From positions 1-26,849 of the forward strand of contig DESG01000022.1 in assembly GCA_002361175.1 (NCBI GenBank): 26,849 nucleotides of DNA, read 5' to 3'. The translations under genes were made by a program, and so were the position numbers. A model generated the notes under the pieces. That model saw only the letters and a program-made list of their open reading frames with translations, had not been told where the DNA came from and did no database searches. Origin of the DNA: Lachnoclostridium sp. UBA3320. GTDB lineage: Bacteria; Bacillota; Clostridia; Lachnospirales; Lachnospiraceae. Below, in pieces: positions 16,348 to 25,300 of this stretch (positions within the stretch are counted from its first letter, which is position 1; each line of letters opens with the position of its first letter).

Positions 16348-16491
16348 ATGGCAATTTCAAAGTTTTTTAGGCGACAAGCACGCTCTCGCTTGAATGGGTC
16401 ACGCAGTGGTGCATAAAGCCGTAAAAAACACGGCTTAAGCACCAGCGGTCCCATACAGCTGTCTTTTGTAAGAACATTTGAAAATTGCCAT
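16348..16491. repeat. 144-nt highly structured palindromic element (MITE-like repeat or structured RNA)
   Basis: The gene-free interval 16180-16532 holds the trpB promoter and this element. Its ends pair: ATGGCAATTTCAAA (16348-16361) against TTTGAAAATTGCCAT (16477-16491), 14 bp with one bulged base. Inside are CAAGC/GCTTG (hairpin from about 16375), then a nested arm ATGGG/CCCAT (16394-16398, 16450-16454), GGTGC/GCACC (16408-16412, 16439-16443) and AAGCCGT/ACGGCTT (16416-16422, 16430-16436) around an A-rich loop. It is noticeably GC-richer than the flanks and has no plausible ORF. The terminal inverted repeat suggests a miniature non-autonomous element, while the multi-arm fold suggests a structured RNA. 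I cannot name a family. Confidence 0.6.
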
Positions 16492-16532
16492 AAAATATAA
16501 GTTTTGACCTATTTTCAGCAAAACAACAGTTT

Positions 16533-17084
16533 TTAAACATTTTCACTTCTTTTATTATAAAATTTTCTTGTCATGCAGCAAACATGCTCAGTGCGTATAT
16601 CATCCATTAATTTCCAATAAATATCCTTATTTGTATGGTGATATATAAATCCACATTTTTCCTGCACTCGTTTAGATTTAATATTACCTTCAAAATACCC
16701 ACACCAGATTTTTTCCAGTGCCAAATCTTCAAATCCATGACGGAGTAATTCTTTTACTGCTTCTGGAATAAATCCTTTTCCCCAAAACGGAACACCAATC
16801 CAGTAACCAATTTCTGCCTCCGTATCTGGCAAATTTAAATTGCTAGCACTTCCTATCATCAGACCAATACTGCCAACCGCCTTATTATTTTCTTTCAAAC
16901 ACACAGCATATGTTTCATCAGCAGACAATACATCTCTGATAATTTCTTGACTATTCTCCACACTAGTATGAACTGGCCAGCCAGCAATTGGTCCTACTTC
17001 TGGATTCTTTGCATATTCATACAAATTTTCTGCATCTGATTGCAGCCACGGGCGTAAAAGCAGCCTTTTTGTCAGTAATTCCAT
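16533..17084 (-). CDS. GNAT family N-acetyltransferase (RimJ/RimL-like)
   Basis: Transfers an acetyl group from acetyl-CoA, in this subfamily often to protein N-termini or small amines. The 183-residue protein begins with the subfamily signature TKRLLLRPWLQSDAENLYEYA, has the central strand EIGYWIGVPFWGKGF with the acetyl-CoA pyrophosphate loop (FWGKGF), then EAVKELLRHGFEDLALEKIWCGYFEGNIKSKRVQEKCGF, the classical C-terminal GNAT half with the NxxSxRVxEKxGF element. The substrate is not predictable. A GAGGTGG ribosome-binding site precedes the start, and it has its own promoter. It is the last chromosomal-type gene before the divergent BREX operon. Confidence 0.88.
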   Translation of the reverse strand: MELLTKRLLLRPWLQSDAENLYEYAKNPEVGPIAGWPVHTSVENSQEIIRDVLSADETYAVCLKENNKAVGSIGLMIGSASNLNLPDTEAEIGYWIGVPFWGKGFIPEAVKELLRHGFEDLALEKIWCGYFEGNIKSKRVQEKCGFIYHHTNKDIYWKLMDDIRTEHVCCMTRKFYNKRSENV

Positions 17085-17189
17085 TATACCACCTCACAAT
17101 TTTAAAGAATAAAGTAATTATTCTTCTTTAATTTTAACAAATGATTGTAAATCCAAAATTTCGTTTGAAGTTTTCATAGCTATATTTTT

Positions 17190-17218
17190 ATAATAACTAT
17201 TGTATGAATTTTAGTCAA
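17190..17218 (-). promoter_or_regulatory. Promoter for the GNAT gene
   Basis: On the minus strand TTGACT (17218-17213), 17 bp and TATTAT (17195-17190) match the consensus at 10 of 12 positions. The leader of about 100 nt contains an 8-bp AT-rich inverted repeat (AAGAATAA/TTATTCTT, 17105-17125) of unknown role. Confidence 0.65.
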
Positions 17219-17283
17219 ATCCTAAATTAGCAAATCTGAACTGCGAGTTTGTAAAGCGTGAATCTGAAATTTTGACCTCTTGA

Positions 17284-17312
17284 TTGCACTATTCGCACTT
17301 CTATGCTATAAT
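17284..17312 (+). promoter_or_regulatory. Extended -10 promoter of the BREX operon
   Basis: TGCTATAAT (17304-17312) is an extended -10 with a perfect TATAAT; the -35 region 17 bp upstream (TTGCAC, 17284-17289) is weak. An imperfect inverted repeat (CCTCT at 17276-17280, AGAGG at 17313-17317) brackets it, and AATCTGAA occurs twice 28 bp apart upstream (17233, 17261). These are candidate sites for the regulator encoded just downstream. Confidence 0.6.
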
Positions 17313-17369
17313 AGAGGAAGTAACGTGAATACTTAGTTTTGAGCAGGAATAATGGTAAGAGGTGACAAT

Positions 17370-17588
17370 ATGGCAGTGTGCTACAAAAAGCTGTGGAAAA
17401 TGCTGATTGATAAAGACATGATAAAAAAAGACTTACGCTTGCAGACAGGTTTCAGCACAACAACAATGTCGAAGCTGTCTAAAGATGAAAATGTCAGCAT
17501 GGATGTTATAGAGAAGATTTGTACGGTACTAAATTGCGATGTTGGAGACATTATGGAGTTCGTTCCTGATAAAAAAGAGGAACAGTAA
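17370..17588 (+). CDS. Xre-family helix-turn-helix regulator at the head of the BREX operon
   Basis: A 72-residue DNA-binding protein consisting of almost nothing but one HTH domain: YKKLWKMLIDKDMIKKDLRL, the recognition-helix region TGFSTTTMSKLSKDENVS, then MDVIEKICTVLNCDVGDIMEF, the typical close of this short regulator group. The start at 17370 has the better ribosome-binding site (AGAGGTG, 5 nt spacing); an upstream in-frame ATG at 17352 would add six residues. It lies 14 nt before brxA in the same direction and is the first gene after the promoter, so autoregulation of the BREX operon is the likely role (inference). Confidence 0.85.
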   Translation: MAVCYKKLWKMLIDKDMIKKDLRLQTGFSTTTMSKLSKDENVSMDVIEKICTVLNCDVGDIMEFVPDKKEEQ

Positions 17589-17602
17589 GGAGGCAAGTCA
17601 TT

Positions 17603-18208
17603 ATGGATCATTCTTATCCTTATATAGCGTCTTTAACCAGAGAACCGTTCCTTTTCTACGAAATGCGTTCCACCGCAAAGCTGATGAGCGAAGGACTCTT
17701 AGACGAAGCGATTGTAACAGAAGTTGTGGAGCAGAATCTTTTCCAATATCCAACGGAAAAATCCATTACACGAATGGTAAAAGCCTGTATCAAGCGACTT
17801 CATGCTCTGGAAGATGATACACTGGTTTTGGCGATTGCATCACAGCCGACAGATGTAGCAAAGCAGATTTGCTTGTATGCAATGATGAAACAGAGCCGTC
17901 TGGTTTGGGAATTTATGCTGACGGTCATTGGAGAGAAGTACAGATTAAGGGACACGTCCTTTGGTAAGATAGATTTGAATACATTTTTTATGCGTTTGCA
18001 GGAGCAGAATGATACTGTAGCTTCTTGGAGCGACAATACGATAACAAAATTGAAACAGATTATTGCCAGAGTGCTTGTAGAGACAGAATATCTCGACAAC
18101 CTCAAAGCAGATCATTTGAATCCAGTATGGCTGCATCCTGTTTTGGAGAATGCCATCAGAAGCAATGGCGATACGGCGGTACTGCCAGCATTTAATTGCT
18201 TTTCGTAG
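17603..18208 (+). CDS. brxA: BREX system protein BrxA (DUF1819)
   Basis: Small core protein of type 1 BREX phage defence, with a DNA-binding helical fold known in the family; its exact role is not settled. The 201-residue product opens with YPYIASLTREPFLFYEMRST and continues ...LLDEAIVTEVVEQNLFQY, the recognisable start of the family, and is mostly helical with no membrane segment. The ribosome-binding site AAGGAGG (17587-17593) overlaps the stop codon of the regulator gene; brxB starts 10 nt after its stop. Codon use (CTG, GAA, ATC mixtures) and base composition are unlike the AT-rich chromosomal genes to the left, shared by the rest of the operon. Confidence 0.9.
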   Translation: MDHSYPYIASLTREPFLFYEMRSTAKLMSEGLLDEAIVTEVVEQNLFQYPTEKSITRMVKACIKRLHALEDDTLVLAIASQPTDVAKQICLYAMMKQSRLVWEFMLTVIGEKYRLRDTSFGKIDLNTFFMRLQEQNDTVASWSDNTITKLKQIIARVLVETEYLDNLKADHLNPVWLHPVLENAIRSNGDTAVLPAFNCFS

Positions 18209-18218
18209 GAGGTAGCCA

Positions 18219-18779
18219 ATGAGTGACATAAAAGAACGTCTGGACAAAGTTCGGGCATTGATTCAGGAGCCGGAGTTCCTGGAAGGCAAGGGATTGAGCA
18301 ATGAGGTGAATATCAGAATCTTCTGTTATGAGCCAGAAAATGAAATGGTGGTTCGGCATTTTGTAAATCAGCTGGAAACCGATCAGTCCTTGGATTGCCA
18401 TTTGAAAATTTGCAATTTATATAAAACATTTCTCTCTATCTGCGATGGCATGGACATCACAGATGCCATTCCTGATATGGAAGAAGCTGACGGAAGTGCG
18501 TATCTTCTGGAACAGTTAAATTCCGCAATCGGCAATGGAGAGTTCATTGATAAAATTCAGTATGAGTCACATGAACTGGGCGATGTACTGATGCTGACGG
18601 GTGTGGGTGAGGTATTTCCATTTATGAGAATCCATACATTACTGGAAGCCTTGCAGCCGTATTTTTCGGATGTTCCGATTCTTGTTATGTATCCAGGTGA
18701 ATTTGACGGTCGCCATGTAAAACTATTCAATCGTCTGACACCAAATGATTATTACCGGGCATTCAACGTGATAGATTAA
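18219..18779 (+). CDS. brxB: BREX system protein BrxB (DUF1788)
   Basis: Second core gene of type 1 BREX; DUF1788 proteins are required for defence in model systems but have no assigned activity. The 186-residue protein begins MSDIKERLDKVRALIQEPEF and contains IRIFCYEPENEMVVRHFV, LYKTFLSICDGMDITDAIPD, and the C-terminal VPILVMYPGEFDGRHVKLFN...YYRAFNVI, a run that I recognise as the conserved end of the family. It is soluble. The AGGAGGT ribosome-binding site is 6 nt before the ATG; brxC begins 13 nt after the stop. Confidence 0.9.
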   Translation: MSDIKERLDKVRALIQEPEFLEGKGLSNEVNIRIFCYEPENEMVVRHFVNQLETDQSLDCHLKICNLYKTFLSICDGMDITDAIPDMEEADGSAYLLEQLNSAIGNGEFIDKIQYESHELGDVLMLTGVGEVFPFMRIHTLLEALQPYFSDVPILVMYPGEFDGRHVKLFNRLTPNDYYRAFNVID

Positions 18780-18792
18780 GGGGGATAAAGCC

Positions 18793-21700
18793 ATGATGAT
18801 TCGAGATATGTTTGCGGACGACATCAACCGCAAAATCAATGGTGTCATTAAAGTAGATCAGACTGCTGATGATGTGATCGAACAGGAGTTAAACGAATAT
18901 GTCATCACCAGAGAATTGAAGAAACATTTCATTACATTCTTCAATTATTACGGCGATGCCTTTGACCAGCCAACAGCCGATATGGGCGTTTGGATTTCTG
19001 GTTTCTTTGGAAGTGGTAAATCTCACTTCTTGAAAATGCTTTCGTATCTTCTTGAAAACAAGGAAGTAAAAGGAATCCGCAGCGTAGAACGTTTCCACAA
19101 AAAGTTTGAGGATGATCCAGCGACTTTTATGCTGATTGATCGTGCTACCAAAGGACCGACAGAGACGATTCTGTTTAATATCGACATTGAAGGATTCAGC
19201 AATAAAGATAAGACGGCTGTTCTTCGTGTTTTTGCAAAAATGTTCTATAACCATCTGGGATTTTACGGTGAAAATTTGAAAGTTGTCATGATGGAGCGTT
19301 ATATTGACCAGCAGGGAAAGACGGAGGAGTTCCGCAGAGTTTTTGAGGGAAAAAAAGGAAAATCCTGGCTGGAAATGCGTCGTGCATTTGCGTTCAATGG
19401 CAAGTTCATTATCCCAACTCTGATGGAAGTTTTGGATATGAGCGAAGACGATGCAAAGGCATGGTTCAATGATAAAACCGCAACAGAAATTTCTATCGCA
19501 CAGCTTGTGGAAGATATGAAAGCCTATGTGGATACCAAACCGGCGAACTTCCGTCTGCTGTTTATGATTGACGAGGTTGGTCAGTATGTTGGTACAGATA
19601 CCGATATGCTTTTGAATCTCCAGTCTCTGACAGAAAAGATTGGCAGTGAGTGCGAAGGTAAGATTTGGGTCATCTGCACTGGACAGGAAGCGATTGATGA
19701 AATCATCAAAGTTCGTGCCGATGAGTTCTCCCGTATTCAGGCTCGTTTCAAAACAAGACTGAGCTTATCTTCTTCCTCTGTGGATGAAGTCATCCAGAAG
19801 CGTATTTTGAAAAAGAAACCGGAAGCAGCTGCTGATTTGGAAACTGTTTATGAGCAGAATGATTCTGTTCTGCGTAATCTGTTCAGCTTCAGCGGTTCCA
19901 TTCTGGACATCAAAGGTTATTCCGATCCGAGGGAGTTCACTGAGAACTTCCCATTTGTGCCGTATCAGTTTATCATTATGCAGAAGGTATTTGCAGAAAT
20001 CCGTAAGCACGGAAATTCTGGCAAGCATCTCTCAGGTGGTGAGCGTTCTATGCTCTCCGGCTTCCAGGAAGCTGCTCAGAAAATTCAGGAGAAGGACGAA
20101 TATACACTTGTTCCATTCTTTCGTTTTTATGATACCGTACATACTTTCTTGGACGGTTCTATTCGCCGAGTCATTGAGCGTTGCCAGAAAGCCGCAGACA
20201 ATGGTGATGGTATCGAACAGCAGGATGTGGATGTGCTGAAACTTCTGTATCTGATTCGGTATATTGATGATATTCCTTCTAATCTGGATAATATCGTTAT
20301 TCTGATGGCAGATGATATTCGTGTGGATAAAATTATTATGCGTGAAGCTGTCCGTGGCTGCCTTGACCGTCTGATTAGCCAGAACTATATCGGCAGAACA
20401 GGCGATACTTATAACTTCCTGACAGATGAAGAACAGGATATTCAGCGTGAAATCCGAGATACCAACGTGGATACCGCTTCTATCGTGGAGCGCATTGCCC
20501 AGATGATTTACGGTGATATTTTTACAACCAAGAAATTCCGCTATGGAAAATATGACTTTGCGTTCGACCAGATGGTAGATGGCATTACGGTCGGCGTGGC
20601 TATGGGCGGTATGCGTTTGCGTTTTCTGACCGTTGCAACCGATGCCACAGAAAAAACAGAGTTCCGTCTGATGACAGAATCCAAAGGCAACGAAGCCATT
20701 GTTGTTCTGACTGATACGCCATACTATGAATCGCTGGAATCTGCCATGAAGATTCGTAAATATGTAAAGCAGAGAAACGTAAGCCAGCTTCCAAAGAGTG
20801 TGCAGAAAATCATCAGCGATCAGCAGGATGAAGCTGGGAAATACGAGCTGAGTGCCATGACAGAATTGCAAAATGCCATCGAAGGGGCACAGTTCTATGT
20901 AGATGGGGAACATCTGGAAATTAAAGGTGGAAATGCCAAGAGTAAAATTGACCAGTCATTGGAATATCTGGTCGCTCATGTATATAGCAAGCTCGATCTG
21001 ATTACAGAAAATGCGGGCAGTGATGCAGATATTATTGCTATTCTGACTGGTACTGTTACCATGCTCCCAGGCATGGAGCCGAACCGTGATGCTGCTTCTG
21101 CAATGGAAGAATATCTGGAAATGCAGGATGCGAAAAAGCTGCCGACTTCTATGGCAGATGTGCAGAGCAAATACAGTGCTATTCCGTATGGCTGGAAGGA
21201 AATCGACATTGCTGCGGTTGCGGCACAGCTGATTTATTCCCAGAAAGTAACCATCAAATATGCAGGCAATACCATTCAGCCAGATGACCCGAAACTGCCG
21301 GATATGCTCCGTAAAAAGAGTGAAATCGGCAAGACTTCCATTAGCAAACGTAAAACCATTTCCGCTACCATGATGCGGGATGTAAAAGAAATGCTCCGTG
21401 AGTATTTCGATATTATGGATGTGCCGGATGATGAAGATGGTTTGATTCACTTTGTAACCGAAAAATTCAGTGAACAGCGGGATTACTATGCTTCTTTGAA
21501 TGACCGTTACGAAGGACATAAATACCCAGATCGTGGACTGGTGCAGACAGCTATCAGTCTTATGGATGATGTTCTTTCTCAGAAGAAAGACAATATCGCA
21601 CTGATTGAGCGTGTACTGAAAAAAGAGGCTGACTTGTTTGAAAACAAAGAATCCATGAGCAACGGCATTGAGAATTTCTTCAAAACGCAGGTAACGGTAT

Positions 21701-22341
21701 TTGACCAGGCAGTGCAGTTTGAAAAATCTCTGCATGATGATCTTGACCGTATTACGGAAAATGAAGAAGCTCATAAGGCACTGAATACCATTCGTCTGAT
21801 TACTATGGTACAGACAGGCAGTAAGTTTAACTATAACAGGATTCGGGAACTGAATCCGCTGATGGATACCATTCGTACTGCCCATGATAAGATGCTGGAA
21901 GAAAAACGTGCCGAGGTTCTGGAAACGGTTCGTCAGTGTATGGAAACAATCCACACTGTTGCAAATGGAGATTCCAAGGTATCTCATCTGATTGAAAAAT
22001 CAGACAAGTATTTCAGCCAGTGCAAGGAGAAAATTGCAGAATTAAAGAGTCTTGCACTTCTGGATGCCATGTTCCTGCCAATGTGCCAGTATAAGGATGA
22101 TACGGTCAGCCATATTGAAACAGTTCTCGCACCGCTGGCTCAGAAGCCGCAGATTCAGCCAACTCAGACAGGAAAAGGACCTGTTCCGGCAAAGAAAAAG
22201 GTAGTTCGTGCCTATAACCGTCAGGTAGTATTCCAAGCAAAAACCTTACAGACGGATGCAGACATTGATGATTATGTAGAAAAGATTCGTTCTCAGCTGA
22301 AACAGTTGCTGAAAAATTGCGACGAGATTAAGTTGAATTAA
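18793..22341 (+). CDS. brxC: BREX system P-loop ATPase BrxC
   Basis: Large AAA-type ATPase of type 1 BREX, 1182 residues, the family length. Walker A is GFFGSGKSHF at residues 70-79 and Walker B is LLFMIDEVGQ with Asp260 and Glu261; SECEGKIWVICTGQEAIDE following it fits sensor 1. The rest is helical, with long charged stretches near residues 850-1100 and a basic Pro/Lys linker (VPAKKKVVRAYNRQV) near the C-terminus. The protein is thought to power recognition or assembly of the BREX complex together with PglX and PglZ. Two ATG codons stand in tandem at 18793 and 18796; the first is given. It is intact with no frameshift, which suggests a system under selection. Confidence 0.95.
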   Translation: MMIRDMFADDINRKINGVIKVDQTADDVIEQELNEYVITRELKKHFITFFNYYGDAFDQPTADMGVWISGFFGSGKSHFLKMLSYLLENKEVKGIRSVERFHKKFEDDPATFMLIDRATKGPTETILFNIDIEGFSNKDKTAVLRVFAKMFYNHLGFYGENLKVVMMERYIDQQGKTEEFRRVFEGKKGKSWLEMRRAFAFNGKFIIPTLMEVLDMSEDDAKAWFNDKTATEISIAQLVEDMKAYVDTKPANFRLLFMIDEVGQYVGTDTDMLLNLQSLTEKIGSECEGKIWVICTGQEAIDEIIKVRADEFSRIQARFKTRLSLSSSSVDEVIQKRILKKKPEAAADLETVYEQNDSVLRNLFSFSGSILDIKGYSDPREFTENFPFVPYQFIIMQKVFAEIRKHGNSGKHLSGGERSMLSGFQEAAQKIQEKDEYTLVPFFRFYDTVHTFLDGSIRRVIERCQKAADNGDGIEQQDVDVLKLLYLIRYIDDIPSNLDNIVILMADDIRVDKIIMREAVRGCLDRLISQNYIGRTGDTYNFLTDEEQDIQREIRDTNVDTASIVERIAQMIYGDIFTTKKFRYGKYDFAFDQMVDGITVGVAMGGMRLRFLTVATDATEKTEFRLMTESKGNEAIVVLTDTPYYESLESAMKIRKYVKQRNVSQLPKSVQKIISDQQDEAGKYELSAMTELQNAIEGAQFYVDGEHLEIKGGNAKSKIDQSLEYLVAHVYSKLDLITENAGSDADIIAILTGTVTMLPGMEPNRDAASAMEEYLEMQDAKKLPTSMADVQSKYSAIPYGWKEIDIAAVAAQLIYSQKVTIKYAGNTIQPDDPKLPDMLRKKSEIGKTSISKRKTISATMMRDVKEMLREYFDIMDVPDDEDGLIHFVTEKFSEQRDYYASLNDRYEGHKYPDRGLVQTAISLMDDVLSQKKDNIALIERVLKKEADLFENKESMSNGIENFFKTQVTVFDQAVQFEKSLHDDLDRITENEEAHKALNTIRLITMVQTGSKFNYNRIRELNPLMDTIRTAHDKMLEEKRAEVLETVRQCMETIHTVANGDSKVSHLIEKSDKYFSQCKEKIAELKSLALLDAMFLPMCQYKDDTVSHIETVLAPLAQKPQIQPTQTGKGPVPAKKKVVRAYNRQVVFQAKTLQTDADIDDYVEKIRSQLKQLLKNCDEIKLN

Positions 22342-22352
22342 GGAGTATGCCT

Positions 22353-25300
22353 ATGGATAAGAATGCGATAAAAAAGTTTGCTGTCTGGGCAAGAACAGAG
22401 CTGATCGCCCGTGTTTCACTGAAAGGTGTGGAATACGGTATTACCGAGGATAATATTGTTGATGCTGTAGCTGACAGCATCAACGGTAAAGTTCTGACGG
22501 ATGTAGAGAAAAAACAGCGTCAGGCTCTGATTGCCGAGATTAACGATAAAGGATATAAGCAGGTTATGGAGGAGGTTGCCTACACATGGTTTAACCGTTT
22601 CTCTGCCCTGCGTTTCATGGAGGTCAACGGCTACCTTCCTTCCCATGTGCGTGTATTTACGGATGAGGAGAATAATTTCAAGCCGCAGATTATAACCGAA
22701 GCTATTCATCTGGATTTGGATGGATTGGATATGGAAAAGGTCTATGAACTGAAAGAAGCAGAAAAGACCGAAGAACTGTATAAATATCTGCTGATTGTGC
22801 AGTGCAACGCCTTGAACAAGATTCTGCCAAGAATGTTCCAGAAAATCAGCGACTACACCGAGCTTCTTCTGCCAGACAATCTGCTGAGAGATGGTAGTGC
22901 CATTCAGCAGATGATTGAGCTGATACCAGAGGATGACTGGAAAGATGCTGTCCAAATTATTGGATGGCTGTATCAGTATTACAACAGTGAGAAAAAGGAC
23001 GATGTATTCGCCGCACTGAAAAAAAACGTCAAAATCACAAAAGAGAATATCCCTGCTGCTACCCAGTTGTTTACGCCAGACTGGATTGTCCGCTACATGG
23101 TAGAGAACAGCCTTGGTCGTTTGTGGCTGGAAGGACACCCAGATGCAAAAGAGCAACTTCTGCCGACGGAAGAAGAACAGTCTGCCTATGTAGCCGGAAA
23201 CCGTGATCCAGAAGACACCAAATGGCATTACTATTTGGAAGAAGCCGAGCAGGAGCCAGAAGTACAGGCACAGCTGGCAGAAATCCGTAAAGAATACGCT
23301 GCACTGACACCGGATCAGATGAAGGTCATAGACCCATGTTCCGGTTCCGGTCATATCCTTGCTTATATGTTCGATGTTCTAATGAAAATTTATGAATCCT
23401 ACGGCTATACTACCCGTGAAGCGGTGGCAAGCATTGTGGAAAATAACATCTACGGTCTGGATATTGACGACCGTGCAGCACAGCTGGCTTATTTTGCGGT
23501 GATGATGAAAGCGCGACAGTACGACCGCCGCTTCTTCAGCCGTGGTATTCAGCCCCATGTGTATGCCATTGTGGAGAGCAATCACGTAGACAAGTTTGCT
23601 GTGGAATATTTTTGTAATGGGAATGCCAAGCTAAAAGCTGCAATGGATACCATTATCAGTGAACTGCATGACGCAAAGGAATACGGCTCGATTCTGACGG
23701 TTACATCGCAGGATTGGTCTGCTCTGTATGATCGCTTTGCAGAGATTACAGAAGATATTCATATGTCCCATGATGTGGCATTGGCAGAACTGTTGCCGCT
23801 GGTGCAAGTGGCGGAAGCATTGGCACAGAAGTATGATGTGGTTGTGACGAATCCGCCGTATATGGGGATCAATAATGCTTCTGAAAAAATGAATCAGTAT
23901 GCTAAAAATATATATCAGACCTCGAAGTATGATTTGAGTACTATTTGCATGGAAAAAACACTTGCTATGTGTAGAAAATCAGGCTTAATGGCGATGATAA
24001 ATATTCCAGTATGGATGTCAAAGTCGAGTTTTGAAGAATTACGACATAGCTTGTTGATAAATCATACTTTTGTGAATATGCTCCATTGTGGAAGAGGGAT
24101 CTTTGGGTCGGATTTTGGAACGACAGCATTTGTTATTAGAAAATCGTATATAGATGGATATGCAGCTATATTCCATCAGTTGTTTGATGAAATGGGAGCG
24201 GTCGATTCTATAGATCAAAAGGAAAAATGGTTTTTTGAGAGAAAGGGATATTTTGTTGCAAAACAGAAAAAATTTTTGAATATTGCAAGTTATCCTATTG
24301 CGTATTCAACAAGCCAAAGACTATTAGAGATTCTTGATGAAGAAAAACCATTAAGTGATTATGCATACCCCCGTAAAGGACTTACAACTGGAGATAATGA
24401 TACTTTTGTTCGATTGTGGTTTGAAGTTGATAGTCAGAAGTTCAGTATGCTGCACAATGGAAAAAAATGGTTTCCAATGACTAAAGGGGGAGAATTTCGG
24501 CGTTGGTATGGGAATAACGATTACATTGTAAACTGGGAAAATAATGGTTTTGAAATTAGAAATTTTAAGGATGAGAAAGGAAAACTCCGTTCTCGTCCTC
24601 AGAATATGCAATTCTATTTTCGTGAAGGTATTTCATGGAATGATACAACTGCTACTGGAAAAATTGCATTTAGATATCAACCTGCGGGTTATATTTCAAA
24701 TGCTTCTGGACCATGTGTATTTACAGATGAAGATTTGCTGTATCTGTTTGGATTGCTTAATTCAATAGTTTCGCAGAAGCTCCTTGAAATATTAGCACCA
24801 AATATGAAATTTGAAGTAGGCCAAATGGCACTTGTGCCTATTATTAAGAAAACATCCAGCATAATTAATGACCTTGTTCAAAATACTATTGAAATAGCAA
24901 AGGCGGATTGGGATTCTTTTGAAAACTCATGGGATTTTCGGTACCATCCGTTACTCCGCAAAGTTTCTACTATTGCAGAAGCATTTGACCAGTGGCGAGA
25001 TGAGTGTGACAACCGATTCAATCAGCTAAAAGCCAACGAAGAAGAATTGAACCGTATCTTTATCGACATTTACGGTTTGCAGGATGAACTAACATCGGAG
25101 GTCGAGGACAAAGATGTGACTGTTCGCAAGGCAAACCTTGGACGGGATATTCGCTCTTTTATTTCCTATACTGTTGGCTGTATGTTCGGTCGCTATTCTC
25201 TTGATGTAGATGGTCTTGTCTATGCAGGCGGTGAGTGGAACAATAGCAACTATATGTCATTTCTTGCTGATAAAGATAATATTATCCCGATTAGCGATGA

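Noticed and set aside
17105..17125. AAGAATAA/TTATTCTT hairpin as a terminator
   Set aside because: It lies in the leader of the GNAT gene upstream of its start, is all AT apart from one pair per arm, and has no suitable T-run for a transcript that would need to end there.
20032..20913. Long minus-strand ORFs inside brxC (20032-20913, 20956-21987) and pglX (22416-23354)
   Set aside because: They are shadows of the GC-richer plus-strand codons: low-complexity Ile/Phe/His/Cys-rich translations, no ribosome-binding sites and no domains, opposite intact conserved genes.
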